This document shows positions 34,671 to 44,684 of a stretch of 63,779 bases of DNA, piece after piece. The stretch's first letter is position 1, and every line of letters begins with the position of its first letter. The notes beneath the pieces were generated by a model that did not search any database, was not told where the DNA came from, and saw only the letters and a program-made list of their open reading frames with translations. A program made the translations under genes and the position numbers. Origin of the DNA: an uncultured Clostridia bacterium (GTDB lineage Bacteria; Bacillota; Clostridia; TANB77; CAG-508); NCBI GenBank assembly GCA_947642355.1, contig CANRSD010000005.1, forward strand, positions 1 through 63,779, read 5' to 3'.

Positions 34671-37264
34671 ATGAATATTCAAAAATTTACACAAAAGTCT
34701 TTAGAGGCAATACAAAATGCGCAAAATATTGCTATTCAAAATCAAAATGCACAAGTAGAGCAAGAACATATTTTATATGCATTGCTTAGTCAGGAAGATA
34801 GCTTGATAAAACAATTATTAAAAAGAATGAATGTGTCAGGAAACTTTGAAAGTGAAGTAAAAAGAGAAATAGAGAAAAAGTCTAAAGTTACAGGAGGAGC
34901 AAGGCCAAGTAATGGAATTTATGTATCTCAGGATGTAGATATAATGCTAGCAAATTCAGAAAAAATAGCGGAAGATATGAAAGATGATTATGTATCAGTA
35001 GAACATATTATGATTTCATTATTTGATAATAGCAATAGACAAATAAAAGAACTATTTAATACTTTTAATATAACAAAAAATGGTTTTTTGAAAGTATTAT
35101 CAAGTGTAAGAGGAAGTACTAGAGTAACAACTGATAATCCAGAATCAACATATAATGTGTTAGAAAAATATGGACAAGATTTAGTTGCAATGGCTAAAAA
35201 GCAGAAATTAGATCCAGTAATTGGTAGAGATACAGAAATAAGAAATGTTATTAGGATTTTATCTAGAAAAACAAAGAATAATCCATGTTTAATAGGAGAA
35301 CCAGGAGTTGGTAAAACAGCTATTGCAGAAGGATTGGCTTTAAGAATTGTAAGAGGAGATGTACCAGAAGGATTAAAAGATTGTACTATATTTTCATTAG
35401 ATATGGGAGCTTTAGTTGCAGGTGCAAAATATAGAGGAGAATTTGAAGAAAGATTAAAAGCAGTTTTGCAAGAAATAAAGAAAAGTGAAGGAAAAATAAT
35501 TTTATTTATAGATGAAATTCATACTATTGTAGGAGCTCGGAAAAACGGATGGAGCAATGGATGCAGGTAACTTATTAAAACCAATGCTTGCACGTCGGAG
35601 AACTACATTGTATAGGGGCTACAACATTAAATGAATATAGACAATATATAGAAAAAGATCAGGCCTTAGAAAGACGTTTTCAACCAGTAATAGTAGACGA
35701 GCCAACAGTAGAAGATACAATTTCAATATTAAGAGGATTAAAGGAAAGGTATGAGGTATATCATGGTGTTAAAATTTCAGATAATAGTTTAATTGCTTCT
35801 GCTACACTATCTCATAGATATATTTCAGATAGATTTTTGCCAGATAAAGCAATAGATTTGATAGATGAGGCTTGTTCAATGATAAAAACAGAAATGCAAT
35901 CTATGCCAACTGAGTTAGATGAAGTTTCAAGAAAAATAATGCAACTTGAAATAGAAGAAACTGCTTTAGAAAAAGAAAATGATGCTATATCTAAAGAACG
36001 TTTAAAAGATATACAAAAAGAGAAGTCAGAATTAAAAGAAAAATTTGATTCTATGAAAGCTAAATGGGAAAATGAAAAAGAAGCTATTGGAAAAGTACAA
36101 AAGTTACGTGAAGATATAGAACGTATTAATAGTGAAATTGAACAAGCAGAGAGAAATTATGAATTAAATAGAGCAGCAGAGTTAAAATATGGTAAGTTAC
36201 CAGAATTACAAAAAGAACTTGAGAAAGAGGAAGAGATTTCAGAAAAGAGTAAAGAAGAAGGACTTTTAAGAAACAAGGTTACAGAGGATGAGATTACAAA
36301 AATTATTTCAAGATGGACAGGGATACCAGTTACAAAACTCATGGAGGGAGAAAGAGAAAAGATTTTAAATTTAGATAAAATACTTCATAAAAGAGTAATT
36401 GGCCAAAATGAAGCAGTGGAAAAAGTTACAGAAGCTATAATGCGTTCAAGAGCAGGAATTGGAGATCCTAAAAAGCCAATAGGTTCATTTATGTTTTTAG
36501 GTCCAACTGGAGTTGGTAAAACAGAACTTGCTAAAAGTTTAGCAGAAAGCTTATTTGATGATGAAAATAATTTGATAAGAATAGATATGTCTGAGTATAT
36601 GGAAAAATATTCAGTATCAAGACTAATTGGTGCACCTCCAGGATATGTTGGATATGAAGAAGGAGGGCAGTTAACAGAAGCAGTAAGAAGAAAGCCATAT
36701 TCAGTAATTTTATTTGATGAAATAGAAAAAGCTCATCCAGATGTATTTAATATTTTACTTCAAGTTTTAGATGATGGACGTATAACTGATTCTCAAGGAA
36801 GAACAGTAGATTTTAAAAATACTATAATCATATTAACTTCTAATTTAGGTTCAGAATATATATTAGAAGGAATTAAAGAAGATGGAGAAATTTCAGAAAG
36901 CTCTAAAGAAAAAGTTGAAAAATTACTAAAACAAAGTTTTAGACCAGAATTTTTGAATCGTTTAGATGAAATTGTATTTTATAAACCACTTAAAAAATCT
37001 GAAATATCAAGAATATTAGATTTATTAATTAAAGATTTAGAAAAAAGATTGGAAGATAAACATGTTAGATTAGAACTTACAGAAGATGCTAAAAACTATT
37101 TAATTAATAATGGATATGATGAGATTTATGGAGCAAGACCACTTAAAAGATTTGTTCAGAAAAAGTTAGAAACTTTAATAGCAAGAAAAATTTTAAATAA
37201 AGAAATTCTTCCAAATACAATAATTACAGTAGGAACAGAGAATGGAGAATTATGTATAAAATAA
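34671..37264 (+). CDS. clpB: ClpB disaggregase, with two CGG +1 sites
   Basis: Two in-frame CGG codons (first bases 35538 and 35596) break the frame. Skipping both C residues restores an 863-residue ClpB of normal length. The restored stretch reads [18 protein letters not shown] and [18 protein letters not shown], exactly the family sequence with both conserved glycines. Domains are Clp-N repeats (1-145), AAA1 Walker A GEPGVGKT, the coiled-coil middle domain, AAA2 Walker A GPTGVGKT, and a C-terminal ClpB/HSP101 domain. It extracts proteins from aggregates with DnaK. A CIRCE site controls it. Without recoding only a 299-residue fragment would be made. Confidence 0.93.
35538..35598 (+). other. 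Two CGG +1 recoding sites in clpB
   Basis: GCT CGG AAA becomes GCT GGA AAA at 35538, and 57 bases later CGT CGG AGA becomes CGT GGA GAA at 35596. Each restores a glycine invariant in ClpB. Without the second shift the protein would stop 12 codons later. Confidence 0.7.
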
Positions 37265-37385
37265 TTTTTTATATTGTCTTATTGACAATTTGACTTTTTG
37301 GGTATAAATTAAATTTGAATTTTGAGTCTAGTTTGACTTTGAAATTTATGAAACTCGAAAATCTTAATTAAGAGGAGGAATTTAT

Positions 37386-39269
37386 ATGGGTAAAGAGAGC
37401 AGTATATTTCATCGGATAACTGAAGTTAGTAAGTTGCAAGATGGAGGAGTTTTTGAAGTTTTTGTAAAATTCTGTATGTCTGATTTGGGATGGATAGATG
37501 ATGTAAAGTTTTCAATAGGAGATGGAACGGTGAAAACTGTAAGGCAAATGAAACACATGAAAAACGATGAGGAATTTGCTTATTTCAAATTAGAAGAGCC
37601 ACTTTCATTAAAAACAAGTGCATTATATTATTACTATTTTTCTTTTAAATCTGAAGGAAACTTTAGATACTATAAAAAGAAGAACAGAACTGGAGAAAAT
37701 AGTGTTTCTAATGCAGAATGTTGGAAATTGGCGGTAAACTTTAGTGCTCCTGAATGGGCAAAAAATGCGATAATGTATCATATATTTGTGGATAGGTATC
37801 GTAGAAGTAGTAAAGAAAGAACTGAACTTATTCAGATTCCTGGTAGGACAATTCATACTAGTTGGAATGAGCCAGTAGTATTAGGACCAAATGAAAATGG
37901 AGATTGGAATGTTGATTTTTATGGTGGTAATGCTAAAGGAATTGAAGAAACTCTGGATTATATAAAGAAGCTTGGTGTTACAATTCTTTATTTAAGTCCT
38001 ATAGTTGAAAGTACATCAAATCATCGGTATGATACAGGCGATTACAGAAAGGTGGATCCATATTTTGGTACAAATGAAGAAATGAGAAGTTTATGTGATA
38101 AAGCACATCGTAAAGGAATGAAAGTAATTCTTGATGGAGTTTTTAATCACACAGGAAATGGCAGTAAGTATTTTAATGAATATGGAAGATATGATACTGT
38201 TGGAGCATTTCAGAGTGTAGATTCACCATATTTTCCATTTTATAAAGTAAGGTGGGAAGATGGAAAGCTGAAATTTAGTTATTGGTATAATATACCAAAT
38301 GTTCCTGAATGTAATTGGTACTCTAAAGAGTGGCCAGATTTCATTTGTGGAGAAGGAGGAGTTATTGATTACTGGTATCAAGAGTTTGGAATTGATGGTA
38401 TAAGATATGATGTTGTAGATGAGATTCCAGATGAAGGAGTATATTTATGTTGTGATTCAGGTAAACGAAATAATTCAGACTCTCTTTTTATTGGAGAAGT
38501 ATGGAAAAATCCAATGAGACAAAACAGAGGATATATGGGTTCTGGGAAAGGTATGCATACAGTAATGAATTATCAATGGGAAGATTCATTGATCCGGTAT
38601 TATAAGTATGGTGCTTCGAGATTTCTTCAAGAGAAGATTGAAGAAATAATGACAGAATATCCGGAAGACAGTATAAGAACTCTTATGAACTTTACGTCCA
38701 CACATGATATTTCTAGATTAAGTGAGATATTTGCACGTGATTGTTTTAACAAAGAATATGGAGATGAAAAATGGGCATGGAATTTATTAGATGATAGTAT
38801 GAGATTAGATGGTACGCTTAAGTTGTCAAATTCTGAGTACAAACAAGGAAGAAGGACACTTATGCTGTATATATTTACTATTATGTTTATGCCTGGTATA
38901 GTATCTATATTTTATGGAGATGAGGTCGGTTTAGGTGGTTTGGGAAATTTAGCTAATAGAGCTCCATATCCTTGGGGAAGGCGTGATAAAAAACTTCTTA
39001 AGTTTTTTAGAGAAGTTGGTAAAGCACGTATTAGCCAAGAATTTCTTAAAAATGCTGAGTTTGAGCCGATTGAAGTTCACGATTGGTGGTGGAGCTACAA
39101 AAGGTACGATGATGAAAATATGCTTGTAGTTTATTTTAATAATACAGAAGATGTCTTGCATCCTACGTTATTGGAAGGCTATAAAGAATATGAAATTATC
39201 GCAAATTTAAATAATTGTACTATTACTGATATTTCACCATATGGGGCAATTGCAATTAAACTTATGTAA
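37386..39269 (+). CDS. Glycoside hydrolase family 13 (neopullulanase/amylase-like)
   Basis: This 627-residue protein has an N-terminal beta domain (about 1-120) and a GH13 barrel with SPIVESTSNHRYDTGDYRKV, MKVILDGVFNHTG, GIDGIRYDVVDEIPDE (nucleophile Asp), LFIGEVW (acid/base Glu) and FTSTHDISRL. It cleaves alpha-glucans and, lacking a signal peptide, works in the cytoplasm. It has three in-frame CGG codons (37413, 38025, 38595), one in the conserved HRYDTGDY, all read as Arg. A +1 shift at the first would give GGA TAA. Codon use is richer in GC than the neighbours, suggesting recent transfer. Confidence 0.9.
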   Translation: MGKESSIFHRITEVSKLQDGGVFEVFVKFCMSDLGWIDDVKFSIGDGTVKTVRQMKHMKNDEEFAYFKLEEPLSLKTSALYYYYFSFKSEGNFRYYKKKNRTGENSVSNAECWKLAVNFSAPEWAKNAIMYHIFVDRYRRSSKERTELIQIPGRTIHTSWNEPVVLGPNENGDWNVDFYGGNAKGIEETLDYIKKLGVTILYLSPIVESTSNHRYDTGDYRKVDPYFGTNEEMRSLCDKAHRKGMKVILDGVFNHTGNGSKYFNEYGRYDTVGAFQSVDSPYFPFYKVRWEDGKLKFSYWYNIPNVPECNWYSKEWPDFICGEGGVIDYWYQEFGIDGIRYDVVDEIPDEGVYLCCDSGKRNNSDSLFIGEVWKNPMRQNRGYMGSGKGMHTVMNYQWEDSLIRYYKYGASRFLQEKIEEIMTEYPEDSIRTLMNFTSTHDISRLSEIFARDCFNKEYGDEKWAWNLLDDSMRLDGTLKLSNSEYKQGRRTLMLYIFTIMFMPGIVSIFYGDEVGLGGLGNLANRAPYPWGRRDKKLLKFFREVGKARISQEFLKNAEFEPIEVHDWWWSYKRYDDENMLVVYFNNTEDVLHPTLLEGYKEYEIIANLNNCTITDISPYGAIAIKLM

Positions 39270-39290
39270 AAACTGCTTGAATTTTATTTG

Positions 39291-39320
39291 AAAGGGGCGC
39301 TTAGTTTTAAGCGCCCTTTT
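39291..39320. terminator. Terminator after the GH13 gene
   Basis: AAAGGGGCGCTTA pairs with TAAGCGCCCTTTT. The stem is strong and works in both directions, between convergent genes. Confidence 0.85.
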
Positions 39321-40228
39321 AGTAATATATACCTTGATATAAATTTTTTTCTTTTAAAATTTTGTCTATTCCATTTATAATCCATTTTTTATGTAGGTTC
39401 CATTCAGGAGCAATAAGTAAGTCTTTTGGACTATCTCCAGAAATTCTGTGAATTACTATATCAGGAGATATATGAGTTAATACATATATACAAGAATTTA
39501 AATAATATTCTAAACTTATAGGTAAATATTCTTTATTTTCATACATTTGAGCTAGTTTAGTATTTTTTACAATATAAGTAGAGTGTATTTTTATACCTTG
39601 GATATTGTGACTATTTATAAAATTAACAGTATTTTCTAAATCTTTTTGAGTTTCATTTGGAAGTCCTATCATAATATGAGTAACAACATCAATATTGTAT
39701 TTATTTAGTAATTTTACAGCTTTTGAAAATTGTTCATTTGGATATGAACGATTAATTAATTTTGCAGTTTTTTCATTTGAAGTTTGTAATCCAAGTTCTA
39801 CAAAAACACATAATTTATCAGAATAACTTTTTAAAAGTTTAACTATATTTTCATCTATACAATCTGGTCTAGTAGCAACTGCGAGTCCTACAATTTTATC
39901 ATTTATTAGAGCAGAATCATATTTGATTTTTAAGTTTTCAATAGTATCATATGTATTAGTAAAATTTTGAAAATAAACAATAAATTTATTTGCTCTCTCA
40001 GATTTATAACTTTCAAAATAGCTTCTTACTTGATTGGTAATATTTATAGAAGAGTTAATATGGTCACCCGAACCTTTTTCACTACAGAAAATACAACCGT
40101 AAGTTAGAGAGTTTACCATCTCTATTAGGGCAAGTAAAGCCACCATCAATGCAAATTTTTAGTGTTCTTTCTCCAAATTTATTTTTGAAATAATTATTTA
40201 ATTTATTATATCTTTCTAAAGTTTCCAT
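39319..40228 (-). CDS. Radical SAM protein, TIGR01212/YhcC family, with a CGG +1 site
   Basis: The start is the ATG at 40228 (METLERYNKLNNYFKNKFGE, then ICIDGGFTCPNRDG). At codon 44 the zero frame has CGG (first base 40099) and stops 5 codons later. Skipping the C gives KLSNLGCIFCSEKGSGDH. This completes the C-x10-C-x2-C iron-sulfur motif at the spacing I expect for the family. The 302-residue protein then shows LGLQTSNEKTAKLINRSY and VVTHIMIGLPNET. These enzymes are believed to modify RNA or protein by radical chemistry. Without the shift all three cluster cysteines could not be in one chain. Confidence 0.83.
40097..40099 (-). other. CGG +1 recoding site in the radical SAM gene
   Basis: TTA CGG TTG becomes TTA GGT TGT. 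The restored Gly-Cys is the start of the GCIFC part of the 4Fe-4S motif. Confidence 0.65.
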
Positions 40229-40341
40229 AATGAAATTAGTATATCAAAAGTTTTATGAAAAGACAATTATATTAAATAACATGCTTGAATAAAATTAATA
40301 CTTTTGATAAAATTAGCCAATACTAAGAAAGGAAAATTAAT

Positions 40342-40800
40342 ATGTATTGTTCAATATACAATTCACCAGTTGGAAAAATTAAAATAATAGCAGATAATCA
40401 GAATATAATAGACATTGGGTTTTCAGAGGAATGTAAAGAAAATCCCAATAAATTAAGTATAGAATGTAAGAAACAATTAGAGCAATATTTTGAAGGAAAA
40501 AGAAAGATTTTTGATATAAAATATAGATTAATAGGTACAGATTTTAGTTGTAAAGTTTGGAATGAACTTTCTAAAATACCATATGGTAAAGTTGTTTCAT
40601 ATAAAGATATAGCAGTAAGAATAGGAAATGAAAAAGCTGTAAGAGCAGTAGCCAATGCTATAGGGAGAAATAATTTATTAATAATAATTCCTTGTCATAG
40701 AGTTATAGGAAGTAATGGAAAATTAACTGGTTTTTCAGCATATACAGAAGAAAAAACAGGGATTGAAATAAAACAAGAGTTATTAAATTTAGAAAAATAA
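40342..40800 (+). CDS. ogt: Methylated-DNA--protein-cysteine methyltransferase
   Basis: This 152-residue protein has the helix-turn-helix region (GKVVSYKDIAVRIGNEKAVR) and the active-site IIPCHRVIGSNGKLTGFSA, with the acceptor cysteine in PCHRV. It repairs O6-methylguanine by taking the methyl group onto its own cysteine in a single-use reaction. The length is that of a catalytic domain with a short N-terminal part. An AGAAAGGA ribosome site precedes the ATG. Confidence 0.93.
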   Translation: MYCSIYNSPVGKIKIIADNQNIIDIGFSEECKENPNKLSIECKKQLEQYFEGKRKIFDIKYRLIGTDFSCKVWNELSKIPYGKVVSYKDIAVRIGNEKAVRAVANAIGRNNLLIIIPCHRVIGSNGKLTGFSAYTEEKTGIEIKQELLNLEK

Positions 40801-40869
40801 TATAAAAATATTGCATTTTATAATATCATAATATAGAATATAAAAAATATATATAATTAGGAGAAAAGA

Positions 40870-41172
40870 ATGTTAGTAGAAAGGGAAATAAGAGAACTTG
40901 CTAATCAAAAAGAATATGTAAAAGTTTTTAATTATTTTCATACTGAATATACAGAAATGATGAAGAACTTTTTAACTCGACATGAAGTAAAATTAAATGA
41001 AAATGATTGTCTTATAAATTATATAGTAAAAACACGATGTTTTATGCCAAAATTTACAAGTTATACAATTCCTATTTCTAATGCTATGTATGATGAAAAT
41101 TTACCAGAAAGTATAAAATATGATTTATTAATAAATAGTTATCCAATTGTTAAGGATGTTTTTAGTAAGTGA
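40870..41172 (+). CDS. Hypothetical protein upstream of the TSCPD gene
   Basis: This 100-residue protein reads MLVEREIRELANQKEYVKVFNYF and ends INSYPIVKDVFSK. It is helical and soluble, with no motif recognised. An AGGAGA ribosome site precedes the ATG and the next gene follows after 19 bases, so they are likely an operon. Function unknown. Confidence 0.6.
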   Translation: MLVEREIRELANQKEYVKVFNYFHTEYTEMMKNFLTRHEVKLNENDCLINYIVKTRCFMPKFTSYTIPISNAMYDENLPESIKYDLLINSYPIVKDVFSK

Positions 41173-41191
41173 TTGATAGGAGGAAATAAAT

Positions 41192-41446
41192 ATGGAATAT
41201 AGGTATAGGCCTGTTGGGGTTTGCTCACAAGATATGGTAATAGATATTGATGGAGATATAATAAAATCTGTTGAAATTGTAGGAGGATGTGCTGGAAACA
41301 CAGTGGGGGTAGCTAGACTTATAGCAGGAATGAAAATTGATGAAGCAATAAAAAGATTAAAAGGCATTCCTTGTGGTCTTAGAAGTACTTCTTGTCCAGA
41401 TCAATTAGCAAAAGCTTTAGAAGAAATAAAAGAAAAAATAGGGTAA
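41192..41446 (+). CDS. TSCPD-domain protein (TIGR03905 type)
   Basis: This 84-residue protein reads YRYRPVGVCSQDMVIDIDGD, then VGGCAGNTVGVARLIAG and CGLRSTSCPDQLAKALEE. The TSCPD segment is also found at the C-terminus of B12-dependent ribonucleotide reductases. As a stand-alone protein it is common in Clostridia and has no proven function; the four cysteines suggest metal binding or redox activity. Confidence 0.8.
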   Translation: MEYRYRPVGVCSQDMVIDIDGDIIKSVEIVGGCAGNTVGVARLIAGMKIDEAIKRLKGIPCGLRSTSCPDQLAKALEEIKEKIG

Positions 41447-41451
41447 AAGAA

Positions 41452-41473
41452 AAACAGCTATTATTGCTGTTTT
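41452..41473. terminator. Terminator between the TSCPD gene and rsmA
   Basis: AACAGC pairs with GCTGTT around TATTATT, with T and A runs outside, between convergent genes. Confidence 0.65.
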
Positions 41474-42321
41474 TTTATCATTTCACAAATATTAGCAAAA
41501 TCTTGAATAGATAGTTTTTCTCCACGAATTTTCGTATCTAAGTTTGCAGACTTTAAGAGTTTTTCAGCATTTTCTTTTGAAGAAACAATTTTATTATTTA
41601 CTAAACTATTTATTAATGTTTTTCTTTTTTGAGAAAATGCAGATTTTATTATATCAAAAAATAATTTTTCATTAGAAACTTTAACTCTTGGAGATTTTAA
41701 TAACTGTAGTTTTATAACTGATGAATTAACATCAGGAGATGGTATAAAACAATTTCTAGGAACATCTAAAACAATTTCTGGTTCAGAATAATAATAAATA
41801 CTATGAGTAATAGCACCAGTATCTTTTTGACCTGGAATGGCTGTAAGTCTTATGGCAACTTCTTTCTGTACCATTACAATTATACTGTCTAGGGGTAAAT
41901 TATTTTCTAGTAATTTCATAATGATTGGAGTTGTTATGTAGTATGGAAGATTTGCAACAATTTTGCATTTTTTTATATTTTGGTTTAAATTTTTTTCTAT
42001 TAATTCTTTTAAATTTACTTTTAAAACATCATTATTAATAAGTTCAAAGTTTTTGTATAATGAAAACCTATCATTTAGTATATTAAGCATTTTTGTATCA
42101 AGTTCAATAGCAATGACTTTTCCAGCTTTATCAAGTAATCTAGAAGTTAAAGTGCCAAGACCTGGTCCAATTTCAATAATTAAATCTTCATTTGAAATTT
42201 GACTAATTTCTATGATACTATTTATAACATTTTCATTTATTAAAAAATTTTGTCCCAAAGATTTGTTTGCTGTTATTCCATATTTATGCATAATAAATTT
42301 TGTTTCTTCTATTAAATTCAT
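41461..42321 (-). CDS. rsmA: 16S rRNA dimethyladenosine transferase RsmA (KsgA)
   Basis: This 286-residue protein reads KSLGQNFLINENVINSI and then IEIGPGLGTLT (SAM-binding motif I). It also has VANLPYYITTPIIMKL (catalytic NLPY) and FSQKRKTLINSLVNN near the end. It dimethylates two adenines near the 3' end of 16S rRNA, a late step in small-subunit assembly. Length and all motifs are normal. Confidence 0.95.
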   Translation of the reverse strand: MNLIEETKFIMHKYGITANKSLGQNFLINENVINSIIEISQISNEDLIIEIGPGLGTLTSRLLDKAGKVIAIELDTKMLNILNDRFSLYKNFELINNDVLKVNLKELIEKNLNQNIKKCKIVANLPYYITTPIIMKLLENNLPLDSIIVMVQKEVAIRLTAIPGQKDTGAITHSIYYYSEPEIVLDVPRNCFIPSPDVNSSVIKLQLLKSPRVKVSNEKLFFDIIKSAFSQKRKTLINSLVNNKIVSSKENAEKLLKSANLDTKIRGEKLSIQDFANICEMIKKQQ

Positions 42322-42435
42322 TGTATACTTCTTTCTTAAATTATTTTATAATATTTTAACATGTAAAATGATTATTGTAAATACTGAGCCTGTATGGTAT
42401 AATAAAAAATAGATTAATAAAAGAAAGAGGTTTAT

Positions 42436-43249
42436 ATGGCAGAAAATATTACACTAGACCCTGAATATGCAGATTTAATTATTGAAGTAAATAAATTGAA
42501 AGATAAAGTGGCAGAAAAAATAGCACGGTAGAGATATGCTTGCTTTTCATGTTATACCAGATATTGAAAATGCATATTTAATGAAAATTGGAATGTTAGA
42601 AAATGACGCATTTAAAGAAAACTTAAAATTACTTAGGATAAATAGAAAAATTGAATTATATAAAGAAAGGTTAAAATTAAAAAGAGAAATTGATGAAGAA
42701 GAAATAGAAAAACAATTAGATATAGAGTTTGATAGTATAGATGAAGAATTTACTGAAATGCAAGAAGATTTAATATATGATATAGAAGATGATTTAACAG
42801 ATGGTGTTGCTTCAGAGTTTTTGAAATTAGTTAATATAATATATAAAAATTTAATAAAGAAATTAAGTCCATTAATTAATTTTGATAATAATAGAATGGA
42901 TAATCAGCTTTATGAGTTACTAGAAAGGTCATACAGAGAATTGGATTTATCTATGATGTCTAAATTGCAGGTAATTTGTGAGCAAATAAGACCAGATTCT
43001 AGTTTAACAATTGGAGATATGAAAACTTTAAAAAGAGCAAAACAAAAATATTTAGATTTGATTGATGAGAATGAAGAAATTATTTTGAATATTAAGTGTT
43101 CTGATAGTTTTGATAAAAAAAGGATTTTAGAAGATGAAAATTTAATAAGAAGGACTAAAGATGAAATAAATCAGGAAATAATAAATACTCAAAAGGATAT
43201 AAAAAAGGCAGAAAGAGAATTAAAAAAATTAAAAGATAATGGTGTTTAA
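42436..43249 (+). CDS. Coiled-coil protein of unknown function, with a CGG +1 site
   Basis: The ATG at 42436 (AAAGAGG ribosome site) opens MAENITLDPEYADLIIEVNK and reaches an in-frame CGG at codon 31 (42526) followed at once by TAG. Skipping the C gives GRDMLAFHVIPDIENAYLMK and a 270-residue protein rich in Glu, Lys and Leu with long coiled coils. I do not recognise the family. The downstream frame alone has no ribosome site, so a shift is the simplest way to express it. Confidence 0.6.
42526..42528 (+). other. CGG +1 recoding site directly before a stop codon
   Basis: GCA CGG TAG becomes GCA GGT AGA. This is the tightest case: the zero frame ends in the very next codon. Confidence 0.55.
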
Positions 43250-43323
43250 AAAATAGTCTTGATTTTATATGGAACAAATGTTATAATAATATTAGTTTGA
43301 TATTTTAAGAAAGGGAGAGTAAA

Positions 43324-44097
43324 ATGAACCAAATATTAATTTCTGAAAAGGTTTATGTGACTCCAGAATTAAAAAGAAAAAAAAGAATGTACAAGATAGA
43401 TTTCTTCATTTCTGTTTTTTTAGTTTTCATTTTATCTTCATATTATATCTATGCTGAATATGATAAAAATAAGAATGAAGCAATGTCTCAAGAAGTTTTG
43501 TCTAGTTTGAGCTTTAATAGTGACTTAGTAGATGATACAACAATTAAATTTGAAGATAATGCTACAATAGTAATTTTAAATGAGGAAGATACAGCGCAAG
43601 TTATAATTTCATCAACAATACCAGAAGAAAATGATAGTGAACTTCAACAGCAAATTTCTGAAAATATACAGAGAAATACATATAGAACAGAGAGTGGTGA
43701 GGAGTATTATTATTTAGCTAAAATTAAAATTCCTTCAATTAATTGTGAATATGGAATAATAAATACTTGGTCAAATGAATTGCTAAAGATTTCACCTTGC
43801 TATTATTGGGGAGCTCAACCTAATAAACCAGGAAATTTTTGTGTAGTTGGACATAATTATAGAAATAATAAGTTTTTTAGTAAGGTTCCAGATTTATCAA
43901 ATGGAGATATTGTAGAAATTACAGATTTAACTAACAAAACAGTTCAATATTCTGTATATGATAAATATATAGTAGATCCAAATGATACAGCATGTACAAC
44001 ACAAAATACAAATGGAAATACAGAAATAACTATAATTACTTGTACAAATAATGGAGAAAATAGAGTTATTGTAAAAGCAAGAGCAATAGAAGGATAA
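43324..44097 (+). CDS. Sortase
   Basis: This 257-residue protein has one TM helix (FFISVFLVFILSSYYIY) near residue 30 and a linker. The sortase fold follows, with VVGHNYRNNKFFS (catalytic His) and ITIITCTNNGENRVIVKAR (catalytic Cys and Arg). It attaches LPxTG-type proteins to the cell wall or builds pili. The single N-terminal anchor and the C-T-N-N-G sequence fit a class B or D enzyme; I cannot decide which. No substrate gene with an LPxTG motif is adjacent. Confidence 0.85.
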   Translation: MNQILISEKVYVTPELKRKKRMYKIDFFISVFLVFILSSYYIYAEYDKNKNEAMSQEVLSSLSFNSDLVDDTTIKFEDNATIVILNEEDTAQVIISSTIPEENDSELQQQISENIQRNTYRTESGEEYYYLAKIKIPSINCEYGIINTWSNELLKISPCYYWGAQPNKPGNFCVVGHNYRNNKFFSKVPDLSNGDIVEITDLTNKTVQYSVYDKYIVDPNDTACTTQNTNGNTEITIITCTNNGENRVIVKARAIEG

Positions 44098-44109
44098 GAA
44101 CTACTTTTT

Positions 44110-44137
44110 AGGCAGGTTTTGTGACCTGTCTTTTTTG
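44110..44137 (+). terminator. Terminator after the sortase gene
   Basis: GGCAGGT pairs with ACCTGTC around TTTGTG, and TTTTTTG follows. Confidence 0.75.
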
Positions 44138-44216
44138 TTATTATAGTATCAATATAACTTTTATCTTCATACTATATAATAAATAAATTTATTTTATATT
44201 GGAACGGAGGAGTATT

Positions 44217-44607
44217 ATGCAAGAAGAAGTTTGTAATTATTTGTCTAGTATAGCAATTAGTGTTATTATTGCACTTATATTAACTTTATTATTTTTTAAT
44301 GGTTTGTTTTTAAATATATTATATGCTATGTTATTTTCACTTATATTGGCATTATTATCTTTACTTATTATAGCAATTTTAGGGGCTTCAGATAACGGTT
44401 TTACTAGAACAATTTTATGTAAAAATGCATTTTTTATATTAATTAGTATAATTCGGAAATATATTTTCAAATTTGTTATCTGTACTTATTTCATTATCAC
44501 CAGGAAGTGTACTTTCTGCAATTTTAGTGGGATTTTCATTTTTCTTTATGTCATTAAATATATTTATATTATTTACAGTTTTACTACATATATTGAGGTT
44601 TAGTTGA
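44217..44607 (+). CDS. Small membrane protein, with a CGG +1 site
   Basis: The start is the ATG at 44217, 6 bases after GGAACGGAGG; an upstream TTG at 44199 lies in the ribosome site itself. Two or three hydrophobic helices are seen before the in-frame CGG at codon 80 (44454). Skipping the C gives GNIFSNLLSVLISLSPG and VGFSFFFMSLNIFILFTVL, so the 129-residue product stays a regular multi-helix membrane protein. The zero frame runs for 50 less regular codons. I do not recognise a family. Confidence 0.6.
44454..44456 (+). other. CGG +1 recoding site in the small membrane protein gene
   Basis: ATT CGG AAA becomes ATT GGA AAT. The +1 frame continues with typical helix sequence to TGA at 44605. 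Confidence 0.5.
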
Positions 44608-44633
44608 TAATATTTATATTATAGAAATAAATT

Positions 44634-44671
44634 AAAAAAATTGAGAATAGTTTTACCTATTCTCAATTTTT
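44634..44671. terminator. Bidirectional terminator between membrane gene and por operon
   Basis: AATTGAGAATAG pairs with CTATTCTCAATT around TTTTAC, with A and T runs outside. Confidence 0.85.
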
Positions 44672-44684
44672 GGTAATAAATTTA

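Noticed and set aside
35588-37264. A separate short ClpB-like gene starting in the middle of clpB
   Set aside because: It begins inside AAA1 without a ribosome site. The upstream frame supplies the missing residues exactly.
44199-44603. The continuous zero-frame reading of the small membrane protein
   Set aside because: Its last 50 residues are Cys-, Tyr- and Phe-rich without helix regularity, while the +1 frame after CGG gives regular membrane helices and a clean end.
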